Positions 36,563-43,910 of a DNA stretch of 64,000 nucleotides are shown here, piece by piece; positions within the stretch are counted from its first letter, which is position 1; each line of letters opens with the position of its first letter. The notes under the pieces are model-generated. The model had not been told where the DNA came from. It was given only the letters and a program-made list of their open reading frames with translations, and ran no database searches. Source of the stretch: Variovorax sp. PAMC26660 (GTDB lineage: Bacteria; Pseudomonadota; Gammaproteobacteria; Burkholderiales; Burkholderiaceae_C). The stretch covers positions 3,525,501 through 3,589,500 of the forward strand of contig NZ_CP060295.1 in NCBI RefSeq assembly GCF_014302995.1, read 5' to 3'. A program made the position numbers and the translations under genes.

Positions 36563-38626
36563 TCAGAACTGTTTGTAGAACAACACGTAGCGCGTGATGC
36601 CGAGGCTGCGTGCGTTGTAGGCCTCGAACGCCAGGTAATGCACCCGGGTTCCTTCTGCGTACTGCTTGCCTGCATTGCTGTCGCAATGCGTGTCGCCAAG
36701 CGTCTCGGCCGAGCAGTCGATCATTGCCTTGCGCGCCGTGGTCGACAGAGCGACGCTGTCGTTGAAACGAGTGCTCGACTTGGCGAAGCCGTAGGCCGTC
36801 AGCACCGAGGGCGCCAGCGCACCGCGCGGCACAACCCATGCGTCCTGGTTGCCGGTGGCGCTGATGTCCAGGATGTTTGGCTGGTTCACGCTGTTCGCGG
36901 GGTAGACCAAACCGGAGTCGGCGCTGGTGCGGGCGACCAACTGGGTGCGCATCGCCGGTGTCAGGTCGAACAGTGGCTGCTGGCGGATTTCCCCGATCGT
37001 TGCAGCGCGCGAGAGCGTGCGTTCGTACTGGATCACGTTGGGAACACCCGATGTCGCGTGCACGAACTCGAACTTCCACACACTCTGGTCCTGCAACTGG
37101 CTGATCTGTTGGTCGGTGTACTGGGGGTCGAGCAGGCCGATGCCGGATTCACGGCTCGCCAGGCTGCCGGGCGTGGACGGGTTCTCGTAGATGCCGCGCA
37201 GGTTGATGCCGTTGTTGAGCTCCGGCGTGCCGTCGGGCCTGGTCACCACGAGGAACGACAGACCGGGTTGCGGTATGAAGGTCAGGACCTTGTTCAGCGG
37301 CGAGGTCACGATGACTTTGCTGAAGAGCGCCGCGCCGTTTTCCTGCCGGTTCCGGATCGGGATGCCGTAGCCCGTGGTGTACGAGTTGAATGCGGGCGAG
37401 TTGATCATGTCGCGGTAGGCGAACACGGGGCGCACGTTGGAGGCGTAGACGTGGCCGTCCCCCGAGATCTTGAGCGTGCCGCCGACCTTGCGCGCGGTGA
37501 GGGTGCCGAAGACGACGTTGTCCCCCACGTCGGTCGCGCGGTAGCTCAGCGTCAGGTCGCCGTTCGGCCTGAAGAATTCGAAGTTCGCACGGTCCCAGGT
37601 GCGGCCCGTGTTTTCGGGACGAAACAGGGTGCTGAAGCCGCCCTGGTTGTTGGCATCGCGGCCCACTCCGAAGCCGCTGTTGATGTAGCCGGCAGGATCG
37701 TTGCCGACGAAGAGTTCGCGGCAGGCAGGCGCGGTCACGTCGGCCGGGCCGCCGGTCACGGCTGTGGCGTCGTTCGGCGCGGTGACGCGTTGCGACAGCG
37801 GCAGCCGGTAGCACGCGTTCAGGCGGTTGAACAGATCGGCCAGCAAGGTCGGTGGGGGAAGGCTGGCCAGTTGGTCCGCGGTGATGCTCGTCGGCAGCGC
37901 GGGAACGGAGGCATCGCTGCTGCGGAAGATGACGGAGGTCGGAGAGGCGCCGTCGCCCGACGGAAGGCCCTTCACGGTGATCTCGATGTTGGCAGCGCTG
38001 CTGTCGGGGCGCACGCTGACCAGCAGCGCGTCGAGCACCTTGTCGTGCCCGGTGCCATCGGCGCTGAACTTGCCGGAGATCGGGTCGAAGCTGGCTTGCC
38101 CGAGAGCGTCCAGCACCGACTTGAGCGCGGCGGCGAGGGCGGCCGTCTGCTGCTGCAGGCGCGCGTCGGTCACGGTGCCCGCGTCGGCCTGGATGGCCGC
38201 TGCCAGATTGGCTGGCCGGCCATCCGGCGACAGTCGGGACACGATGACCGTGGTCAGCGGCGTGATGTTGGCCGTGCCGCCACTGCTGGCGACGGTGCTG
38301 TAGAGCGACTGGTCATCGCGCACTGCGGTGACGGCGAGGGGAGGCTTGGTTGCCGGGGACAGCACGCAGTTGTAGGTGCCCTGGCCGTCGGTCTGGGTGG
38401 TGCAGACCGTTGCTCCGCTTTGATCCTGGACCGTGACGGTGGCGCCGCCGAAAGCCGCGCCGGTGGCGGCCGTGCCGCTGAGCGACGTCGAAGCGGGAGA
38501 GGTCGGGGTGGGCGAGCCGCCCAAGCCGAGGGGGAGGCCGCCGCCGCCACCGCCGCCACCACCGCATGCGGCGACCGAAATGCAAAGACCTGCCACGAGC
38601 GACAGGCGCAGAAGTTGAGACCTCAT
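36563..38626 (-). CDS. Large lipoprotein with poly-glycine tether, unknown function
   Basis: A 687-aa predicted lipoprotein. The signal peptide ends in a lipobox VAAC, and the mature Cys is followed by nine glycines, then a Pro/Ser/Thr-rich spacer. Residues about 45-110 look like a carboxypeptidase-regulatory or Ig-like domain (GAAFGGATVTVQDQSG, TQTDGQGTYNC). The rest is a long beta-rich region with Asn/Thr/Gly-rich turns and no domain I can name. It ends in Phe (YKQF), as many outer-membrane proteins do. It is a single minus-strand gene between the sensor kinase and rodA. Confidence 0.8.
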   Translation of the reverse strand: MRSQLLRLSLVAGLCISVAACGGGGGGGGGLPLGLGGSPTPTSPASTSLSGTAATGAAFGGATVTVQDQSGATVCTTQTDGQGTYNCVLSPATKPPLAVTAVRDDQSLYSTVASSGGTANITPLTTVIVSRLSPDGRPANLAAAIQADAGTVTDARLQQQTAALAAALKSVLDALGQASFDPISGKFSADGTGHDKVLDALLVSVRPDSSAANIEITVKGLPSGDGASPTSVIFRSSDASVPALPTSITADQLASLPPPTLLADLFNRLNACYRLPLSQRVTAPNDATAVTGGPADVTAPACRELFVGNDPAGYINSGFGVGRDANNQGGFSTLFRPENTGRTWDRANFEFFRPNGDLTLSYRATDVGDNVVFGTLTARKVGGTLKISGDGHVYASNVRPVFAYRDMINSPAFNSYTTGYGIPIRNRQENGAALFSKVIVTSPLNKVLTFIPQPGLSFLVVTRPDGTPELNNGINLRGIYENPSTPGSLASRESGIGLLDPQYTDQQISQLQDQSVWKFEFVHATSGVPNVIQYERTLSRAATIGEIRQQPLFDLTPAMRTQLVARTSADSGLVYPANSVNQPNILDISATGNQDAWVVPRGALAPSVLTAYGFAKSSTRFNDSVALSTTARKAMIDCSAETLGDTHCDSNAGKQYAEGTRVHYLAFEAYNARSLGITRYVLFYKQF

Positions 38627-38763
38627 TCAAATCCTCCCTTTTATTTATGAACCCGGCAAATGTAAAAGGAGGTGACGACGGATCCGCGACGGTCGGCAGG
38701 AGGAATTCCACGGAGAGCCAAACACACGGAATTCGTATACAGAAAGCCGGATAATTCGCCCCC

Positions 38764-39918
38764 ATGTCTGCCGTGTTCAATCAGCCCTCCCTGGCGCGTC
38801 GTGTCGCGCCCATCTTCCAGGGCTTCGACGGCTTTCTGGCCTTCGCCGTGCTCCTGCTGGCCTTTGCGGGGCTGGCGACCATGTATTCCTCGGGCTACGA
38901 CCACGGTTCGCGCTTCATCGACCATGGCCGCAACATGCTGCTGGCGGGCTTCATCATGTTCGTGGTGGCGCAGGTGCCGCCGCAGCGGCTGATGATGTTC
39001 GCGGTGCCGCTCTATGCGGCGGGCGTGGCACTGCTGGTTGCAGTGGCGCTCTTCGGTATCACCAAGAAGGGTGCCCAGCGCTGGATCAACGTGGGCGTTG
39101 TGATCCAGCCCAGCGAAATTCTCAAGATCGCGATGCCGCTGATGCTGGCCTGGTGGTTCCAGCGGCGCGAAGGCCAGTTGCGGCCGCTCGACTTCGTGGT
39201 GGCCACGGTGCTGCTGGCGGTGCCGGTCGGGCTCATCATGAAGCAGCCCGACCTGGGCACGTCGCTGCTGGTGCTGGCGGCGGGCATGGCGGTGATCTTC
39301 TTTGCTGGCCTGCCCTGGAAGCTGATCGTGCCGCCGGTGCTGATCGGCGCGGTGGCCGTGACGCTGATCGTGGGCTTCGAGTCGAAGCTGTGCGCCGACG
39401 GCGTCGACTGGAAGGTGCTGCACGACTACCAGAAGCAGCGCGTGTGCACGCTGCTGGACCCGAGCAAGGACCCGCTGGGCAAGGGCTTCCACATCATCCA
39501 GGGGATGATCGCCATCGGCTCTGGCGGGGTGGGCGGCAAGGGCTTCATGCAGGGCACGCAGACGCACCTTGAATTCATTCCCGAGCGCACCACCGACTTC
39601 ATCTTTGCCGCCTATTCCGAGGAATTCGGGCTGATGGGCAACCTGGCGCTGATCGCGGCCTTCATCCTGCTGATCTTCCGCGGGCTGGCCATCGCCACCA
39701 ACGCGCCGACCCTGTTCTCGCGCCTGCTGGCGGGGGCGGTCACGATGATTTTCTTCACCTATGCCTTCGTCAACATGGGCATGGTGAGCGGCATCCTGCC
39801 GGTGGTGGGGGTGCCGTTGCCGTTCATCAGCTATGGCGGAACGGCCATGGTGACGCTGGGGCTGGGGCTGGGCATCCTGATGTCGATCGCCCGGGCCAGG
39901 AAGCTGGCCCAGAACTAG
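38764..39918 (+). CDS. rodA: Rod shape-determining SEDS glycosyltransferase RodA
   Basis: RodA is the SEDS polymerase of the elongasome, working with PBP2. The 384-aa protein has about ten membrane segments, KKGAQRWINVGVVIQPSEILK, MKQPDLGTSLLVLAAG, a periplasmic loop with DPLGKGFHIIQGMIAIGSGG, and ERTTDFIFAAYSEEFG. These distinguish it from the FtsW in the dcw cluster, which it parallels. In many relatives rodA follows mreBCD and mrdA; here a minus-strand lipoprotein gene precedes it, so rodA must have its own promoter in the 137-bp gap. tldD follows after 59 bp. Confidence 0.94.
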   Translation: MSAVFNQPSLARRVAPIFQGFDGFLAFAVLLLAFAGLATMYSSGYDHGSRFIDHGRNMLLAGFIMFVVAQVPPQRLMMFAVPLYAAGVALLVAVALFGITKKGAQRWINVGVVIQPSEILKIAMPLMLAWWFQRREGQLRPLDFVVATVLLAVPVGLIMKQPDLGTSLLVLAAGMAVIFFAGLPWKLIVPPVLIGAVAVTLIVGFESKLCADGVDWKVLHDYQKQRVCTLLDPSKDPLGKGFHIIQGMIAIGSGGVGGKGFMQGTQTHLEFIPERTTDFIFAAYSEEFGLMGNLALIAAFILLIFRGLAIATNAPTLFSRLLAGAVTMIFFTYAFVNMGMVSGILPVVGVPLPFISYGGTAMVTLGLGLGILMSIARARKLAQN

Positions 39919-39977
39919 AACTGGCGCCGAGTGCCCTCGGGGCGGCACGGGAGAGGGCGGCTGCCTAGAATGGCGAG

Positions 39978-41438
39978 ATGATCTCTCGCGAACCCACCAT
40001 CGAGCGCCTCGCCACGGCGCAACAGCTCCTGCTCACGCCGTTCGGCCTTGACGAATCGCACTTGAGCAAAGCCCTGGCCGAGATCACCTCGCACCGGGTG
40101 GACGACGCCGATCTGTACTTCCAGTACACGCGCAGCGAAGGCTGGAGCCTCGAAGAGGGCATCGTCAAGACCGGCAGCTTCAGCATCGACCAGGGCGTCG
40201 GGGTGCGCGCGGTCAGCGGCGAGAAAACCGCTTTCGCCTATTCGGACGATATTTCCGAGGCTTCGCTGCTCGACGCGGCGCGCACGGTGCGCTCCATTTC
40301 CTCCGCAGGCCGCACCGGCCGCGTGAAGACGCCGACCCGCAAGATCGCATCGAGCCGCTCGCTGTACGACGGCATCGACCCCATTTCCACGCTCGACAGC
40401 ACCACCAAGGTGAAGCTGCTCGAAAAGGTCGAGAAGCTGGCCCGCTCGCGCGATCCGCGCGTGGCGCAGGTCATGGCGGGCCTGGCGAGCGAGTACGACG
40501 TGGTGCTCGTGGCGCGCGCCGACGGCACGCTGGCCGCCGACGTGCGGCCGCTGGTGCGCCTGTCGGTCACTGTCATTGCCGAGCAGAACGGCCGCCGCGA
40601 GATCGGTTCGGGCGGTGGCGGCGGGCGCTTCGGCCTGGCCTATTTCACTGACGAGCAGATCGCCGAGTATGTCGACCATGCCGTGAAAGCGGCGCTCACC
40701 AACCTCGACGCCCGCCCGGCGCCGGCCGGCGAGATGACCGTGGTGCTCGGTTCCGGCTGGCCCGGCATCCTGCTGCACGAAGCCATCGGCCACGGGCTCG
40801 AAGGCGACTTCAACCGCAAGGGCTCGAGCGCCTTCGCCGGCCGCATCGGCCAGCGCGTGGCGGCCAAGGGCGTGACGGTGCTCGACGACGGCACGATCGC
40901 CGACCGCCGGGGCTCGCTCAATGTCGACGACGAGGGCAACGCCAGCCAGCGCAACGTGCTGATCGAGGACGGCATCCTTAAGGGCTACATCCAGGATTCG
41001 CTCAATGCGCGCCTCATGAAGGTCAAGCCCACGGGCAATGGCCGCCGCGAGAGCTACGCCCACGTGCCGATGCCGCGCATGACCAACACCTACATGCTGG
41101 GCGGCGACAAGGACCCGAAGGAAATCGTGGCCAGCATCAAGAAGGGGCTGTACGCCACCAACTTCGGCGGCGGGCAGGTCGACATCACGAGCGGCAAGTT
41201 CGTGTTCTCGGCGAGCGAGGCCTATTGGGTCGAGAACGGCAAGATCCAGTACCCGGTCAAGGGCGCGACCATCGTGGGCAACGGTCCCGATGCGCTGACC
41301 CGCGTGACCATGATCGGCAACGACATGGCGCTCGATTCGGGCGTCGGCACCTGCGGCAAGGAAGGCCAGAGCGTGCCTGTGGGCGTCGGCCAGCCGACCC
41401 TGCGCATCGACGGCTTGACAGTAGGTGGAACGGCTTAG
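39978..41438 (+). CDS. tldD: Metalloprotease TldD
   Basis: TldD with TldE (PmbA) forms a zinc metalloprotease that processes small peptides. The 486-aa product has the zinc-binding H267-E-A-I-G-H motif (HExxxH) within LLHEAIGHGLEGDFNRKGSSAF, the upstream VDDADLYFQYTRSEGWSLEEG, and the late GGGQVDITSGKFVFSASEAYWVENGK. Length matches E. coli TldD (481). pmbA/tldE is not in the window. It stands alone between rodA and a lipoprotein gene. Confidence 0.96.
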   Translation: MISREPTIERLATAQQLLLTPFGLDESHLSKALAEITSHRVDDADLYFQYTRSEGWSLEEGIVKTGSFSIDQGVGVRAVSGEKTAFAYSDDISEASLLDAARTVRSISSAGRTGRVKTPTRKIASSRSLYDGIDPISTLDSTTKVKLLEKVEKLARSRDPRVAQVMAGLASEYDVVLVARADGTLAADVRPLVRLSVTVIAEQNGRREIGSGGGGGRFGLAYFTDEQIAEYVDHAVKAALTNLDARPAPAGEMTVVLGSGWPGILLHEAIGHGLEGDFNRKGSSAFAGRIGQRVAAKGVTVLDDGTIADRRGSLNVDDEGNASQRNVLIEDGILKGYIQDSLNARLMKVKPTGNGRRESYAHVPMPRMTNTYMLGGDKDPKEIVASIKKGLYATNFGGGQVDITSGKFVFSASEAYWVENGKIQYPVKGATIVGNGPDALTRVTMIGNDMALDSGVGTCGKEGQSVPVGVGQPTLRIDGLTVGGTA

Positions 41439-41519
41439 GACTTTCGTCACTTGCCGATTGTTTCCTTCGGTTGCTAAGCTGCGCTCCTTTTGCGAATGAC
41501 GAATTCAAGGAGCATTTCA

Positions 41520-42059
41520 ATGGGGAACAGGATCAATTCGCCCGCCGTGCTGTGGGCCGTGACCGCCGTGGTGGCGCTGGCCACCGCCGGTTGTGCGTCC
41601 CGCGGCGGTTCGGGCAGCCAACCCCAGGCCGCGCCTGCGCCCGCGGCGGCCGCTCCAGCGGCGCCCGCGCGCAGCGGTTCCGGCGCCGGCATGGATGGCC
41701 GAGGCAACGTGACCGATTCCTCCAAGGTCGAAGCCGGCAGCGGCCGCACCGTCAAGGGCCTGAACGGCTACGAAGGCGAGATCACCGGCAACCCCGCGCG
41801 CAACAGCAAGTTCACGCGCCTGCAGATCGGCATGAGCGCCAGGCAGGTCACCGACCTTGCCGGCCAGCCGACCGACCAGGGGGCCTACATCACCGGCAAG
41901 GCCTTCATTCCGTTCTACTTCGGCAGCGACCGCCACCGTTTCGAGATGACCTACAAGGGCCAGGGGCGGCTGATTTTCGCGGGTGGCGGCATGGGTGATT
42001 TCTCCAGCGGCAACCTGATCTGGATCATCCACAACGCCAACGAGTCGGGCTACCGATAA
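41520..42059 (+). CDS. Small BamE/SmpA-like lipoprotein
   Basis: A 179-aa predicted lipoprotein: signal peptide with lipobox ATAGC, followed by an Ala/Pro/Ser-rich linker (about 30-65), then a domain with LQIGMSARQVTDLAGQPTDQG that resembles the helix-turn of BamE/SmpA-type folds (L-x-x-G-M-x-x-x-Q-V-x-x-L-x-G-x-P). The rest is short beta strands. AAGGAG at 41507-41512 supports ATG 41520; an upstream ATG 30 bp earlier would push the signal peptide inwards. The resemblance is by pattern only. Confidence 0.8.
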   Translation: MGNRINSPAVLWAVTAVVALATAGCASRGGSGSQPQAAPAPAAAAPAAPARSGSGAGMDGRGNVTDSSKVEAGSGRTVKGLNGYEGEITGNPARNSKFTRLQIGMSARQVTDLAGQPTDQGAYITGKAFIPFYFGSDRHRFEMTYKGQGRLIFAGGGMGDFSSGNLIWIIHNANESGYR

Positions 42060-42068
42060 GCAACGCAG

Positions 42069-42098
42069 AGCCTGGTCGCTTGACTGGGCTTTTGTTTT
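42069..42098 (+). terminator. Terminator of the BamE-like lipoprotein gene
   Basis: AGCCTGGTC (42069-42077) pairs fully, counting two G-T wobbles, with GACTGGGCT (42082-42090) around a GCTT loop, followed by TTTGTTTT. It overlaps the -35 element of the aroG leader promoter, so termination and the next promoter share DNA. Confidence 0.65.
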
Positions 42099-42110
42099 CC
42101 GTGCTACATT
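42080..42110 (+). promoter_or_regulatory. Candidate promoter of the aroG leader
   Basis: TTGACT (42080-42085) and TACATT (42105-42110) preceded by TGC (extended -10) lie 19 bp apart. Transcription would begin near 42117, only about two bases before the leader-peptide ATG. The spacing is long but the extended -10 compensates. Start site is inferred. Confidence 0.5.
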
Positions 42111-42118
42111 CCGCCCAC

Positions 42119-42193
42119 ATGTCCGCCCTCCGCGCTTATTTCTTTGCCTACTTTTGGTTCCCGGTTTCCGGCGGACGAGAGGCGAGCGCGTAA
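42119..42193 (+). CDS. Aromatic leader peptide of the aroG attenuator
   Basis: A 24-codon reading frame from ATG 42119 to TAA 42191-42193. Residues 7-14 are Y-F-F-A-Y-F-W-F: seven aromatic residues in eight positions, covering Phe, Tyr and Trp, the three products that depend on DAHP synthase. No Shine-Dalgarno separates the candidate -10 element from the ATG, so translation may be leaderless. It lies directly upstream of an alternative hairpin set and a terminator. Ribosome stalling at these codons when aromatic amino acids run short would control read-through into aroG. Confidence 0.85.
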   Translation: MSALRAYFFAYFWFPVSGGREASA

Positions 42194-42223
42194 AGCAAAC
42201 GAACACCCTCCCAGAACCGCCGG
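42121..42223 (+). promoter_or_regulatory. Attenuator protector and antiterminator pairings (segments 1, 2, 3)
   Basis: Segment 1 GTCCGCC (42121-42127) is complementary to segment 2 GGCGGAC (42170-42176). Segment 2 also offers CCGGCGG (42168-42174), which is complementary to segment 3 CCGCCGG (42217-42223), the 5' arm of the terminator. Pairing 1:2 leaves the terminator free to form; pairing 2:3, favoured when a ribosome stalls on the aromatic codons and covers segment 1, blocks it. This is the layout of the classical trp-type attenuator. Confidence 0.8.
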
Positions 42224-42248
42224 CGCATCCAGCCCCGGCGGTTTTTTT
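42215..42248 (+). terminator. Attenuator terminator upstream of aroG
   Basis: AACCGCCGG (42215-42223) pairs perfectly with CCGGCGGTT (42235-42243) around an 11-nt loop, followed by a run of seven T (42242-42248). It lies between the leader-peptide stop and the aroG start (42286), so it can only act on the aroG transcript. Confidence 0.9.
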
Positions 42249-42285
42249 ATGCCCTGACGATATCCACTCCAACAAGGAAGCACCC

Positions 42286-43404
42286 ATGAGCACGAACACT
42301 GCCCCCGCCAGCGACAGCTGGTATGCGAGCGTCGAAAAAACCAGCAAGACCGACGACGAACGCATCAAGGACATCAACGTGCTGCCCCCTCCCGAACATC
42401 TGATCCGCTTTTTCCCGATCCGCGGCACAGCCATCGAAACGCTGATCGAAGGCACCCGCCGCAACATCCACAACATCATGGCCGGCAAGGATGACCGGCT
42501 GCTGGTGATCATGGGGCCCTGCTCGATCCACGACCCGGCGGCTGCCGTCGAATACGCCAAGCGCCTGAAGGTCGAGCGCGAAAAGTACGCCGGCACGCTG
42601 GAGATCGTGATGCGGGTGTACTTCGAGAAGCCGCGCACCACCGTCGGCTGGAAGGGCCTGATCAACGACCCGTACCTCGACGAGAGCTTCCGCATCGACG
42701 AAGGTCTGCGCATCGCGCGTCAGTTGCTGATCGACATCAACCGCATCGGCCTGCCGGCGGGCAGCGAGTTCCTCGACGTGATCTCGCCCCAGTACATCGG
42801 CGACCTGATCGCCTGGGGCGCCATCGGCGCGCGCACCACCGAAAGCCAGGTGCACCGCGAGCTGGCCTCGGGCCTGTCGGCACCCATCGGCTTCAAGAAC
42901 GGCACCGATGGCAACATTCGCATTGCGACCGACGCCATCCAGGCAGCGGCCCGTGGTCACCATTTCCTGTCGGTGCACAAGAACGGCCAGGTCGCCATCG
43001 TGCAGACCAATGGCAACCGCGACTGCCACGTGATCCTGCGCGGCGGCAAGGCGCCGAACTACGACGCTGCCAGCGTCGAAGCCGCCTGCAAGGACCTCGA
43101 AGCTGCCAAGCTGCCGCCCACGCTGATGGTCGACTGCAGCCACGCCAACAGCTCCAAGCAACACCAGAAGCAGATCGACGTGGCCAAGGACATCGCGGGC
43201 CAGATTGCCAGCGGCTCGAACCGCGTGTTCGGCGTGATGGTCGAGAGCCACCTGCAGGCCGGCGCCCAGAAGTTCACGCCGGGCAAGGACCAGCTTTCGG
43301 ACCTCGAATACGGCAAGAGCATCACCGATGCCTGCATCGGCTGGGACGATTCGGTGCAGGTGCTGGAGACGCTGTCGCAGGCCGTCAAGCAACGCCGCGG
43401 TTAA
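42286..43404 (+). CDS. aroG: 3-deoxy-7-phosphoheptulonate synthase (DAHP synthase, type I)
   Basis: This enzyme condenses phosphoenolpyruvate and erythrose 4-phosphate, the entry step to aromatic amino acids. The 372-aa product has VIMGPCSIHDPAAA, the PEP/E4P-binding FEKPRTTVGWKGLINDP, SEFLDVISPQYIGD, GFKNGTDGN, and VDCSHANSSKQ, all of the AroFGH family. AAGGAAG precedes ATG 42286. The leader region upstream suggests control by aromatic-tRNA supply rather than only by feedback inhibition. The leader contains Phe, Tyr and Trp codons, so the sequence does not reveal which amino acid inhibits the enzyme. Confidence 0.95.
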   Translation: MSTNTAPASDSWYASVEKTSKTDDERIKDINVLPPPEHLIRFFPIRGTAIETLIEGTRRNIHNIMAGKDDRLLVIMGPCSIHDPAAAVEYAKRLKVEREKYAGTLEIVMRVYFEKPRTTVGWKGLINDPYLDESFRIDEGLRIARQLLIDINRIGLPAGSEFLDVISPQYIGDLIAWGAIGARTTESQVHRELASGLSAPIGFKNGTDGNIRIATDAIQAAARGHHFLSVHKNGQVAIVQTNGNRDCHVILRGGKAPNYDAASVEAACKDLEAAKLPPTLMVDCSHANSSKQHQKQIDVAKDIAGQIASGSNRVFGVMVESHLQAGAQKFTPGKDQLSDLEYGKSITDACIGWDDSVQVLETLSQAVKQRRG

Positions 43405-43910
43405 AGCATCCCGGCCAGCTCGGGCCAGTGGTGCCGCATCGACGCAGCCTCGTCGCTGTCGGGTGGCACCAGCGAGAAGTCGGCGAAGTCGAAGCCCGGG
43501 CCGACCATGCAGGCGACCAGCGTGTAGTCGCCTGCTGTGTGGCCCTGGATCGGCCGGGCCGCCTGCCACTGCCCGGCCGGCACCACGTGCTGGGGACGGG
43601 TGCCGTGGGCATCGACCGGGCCCAGCCGCGTGTGGGCTGGCGCTGTGCGCATCGCGGCATCGCAGGTCCAGAGCGCCAGCGGCACGCCTTCCAGGTGCAC
43701 CCAGACTTCATCGGACAGCACCCGGTGCCAGCGCGAATGCTGGCCCGCTTCAAGCAGGAAGTAGATGCTGGTCAGGGCATTGCGGGGCGGGCGGCCGTCG
43801 GCGGGCGTCACGCTCGCGGCCGAACGGAATACCTCGCTGTACCAGCCGCCCTCGGGATGGGGCTGCAGTTTCAGGGTGTCGATCAGCTCGCGGGCGCGCA
43901 TGGCGGTCAT
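43401..43910 (-). CDS. Cupin_5 (DUF985) family protein
   Basis: A 169-aa single-domain cupin of the DUF985 type. LQPHPEGGWYSEVFRS near the N-terminus, TSIYFLLEAGQHSRWHRVLSDEVWVHLEG (with the metal-type His pattern), and FSLVPPDSDEAA with a late HHWPEL fit the family. Members have been linked to sugar or small-molecule binding, but no activity can be assigned here. Its ATG overlaps the mpl stop (ATGA), so it is translated after mpl. Its C-terminus overlaps the aroG stop by four bases on the other strand. Confidence 0.8.
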   Translation of the reverse strand: MTAMRARELIDTLKLQPHPEGGWYSEVFRSAASVTPADGRPPRNALTSIYFLLEAGQHSRWHRVLSDEVWVHLEGVPLALWTCDAAMRTAPAHTRLGPVDAHGTRPQHVVPAGQWQAARPIQGHTAGDYTLVACMVGPGFDFADFSLVPPDSDEAASMRHHWPELAGML

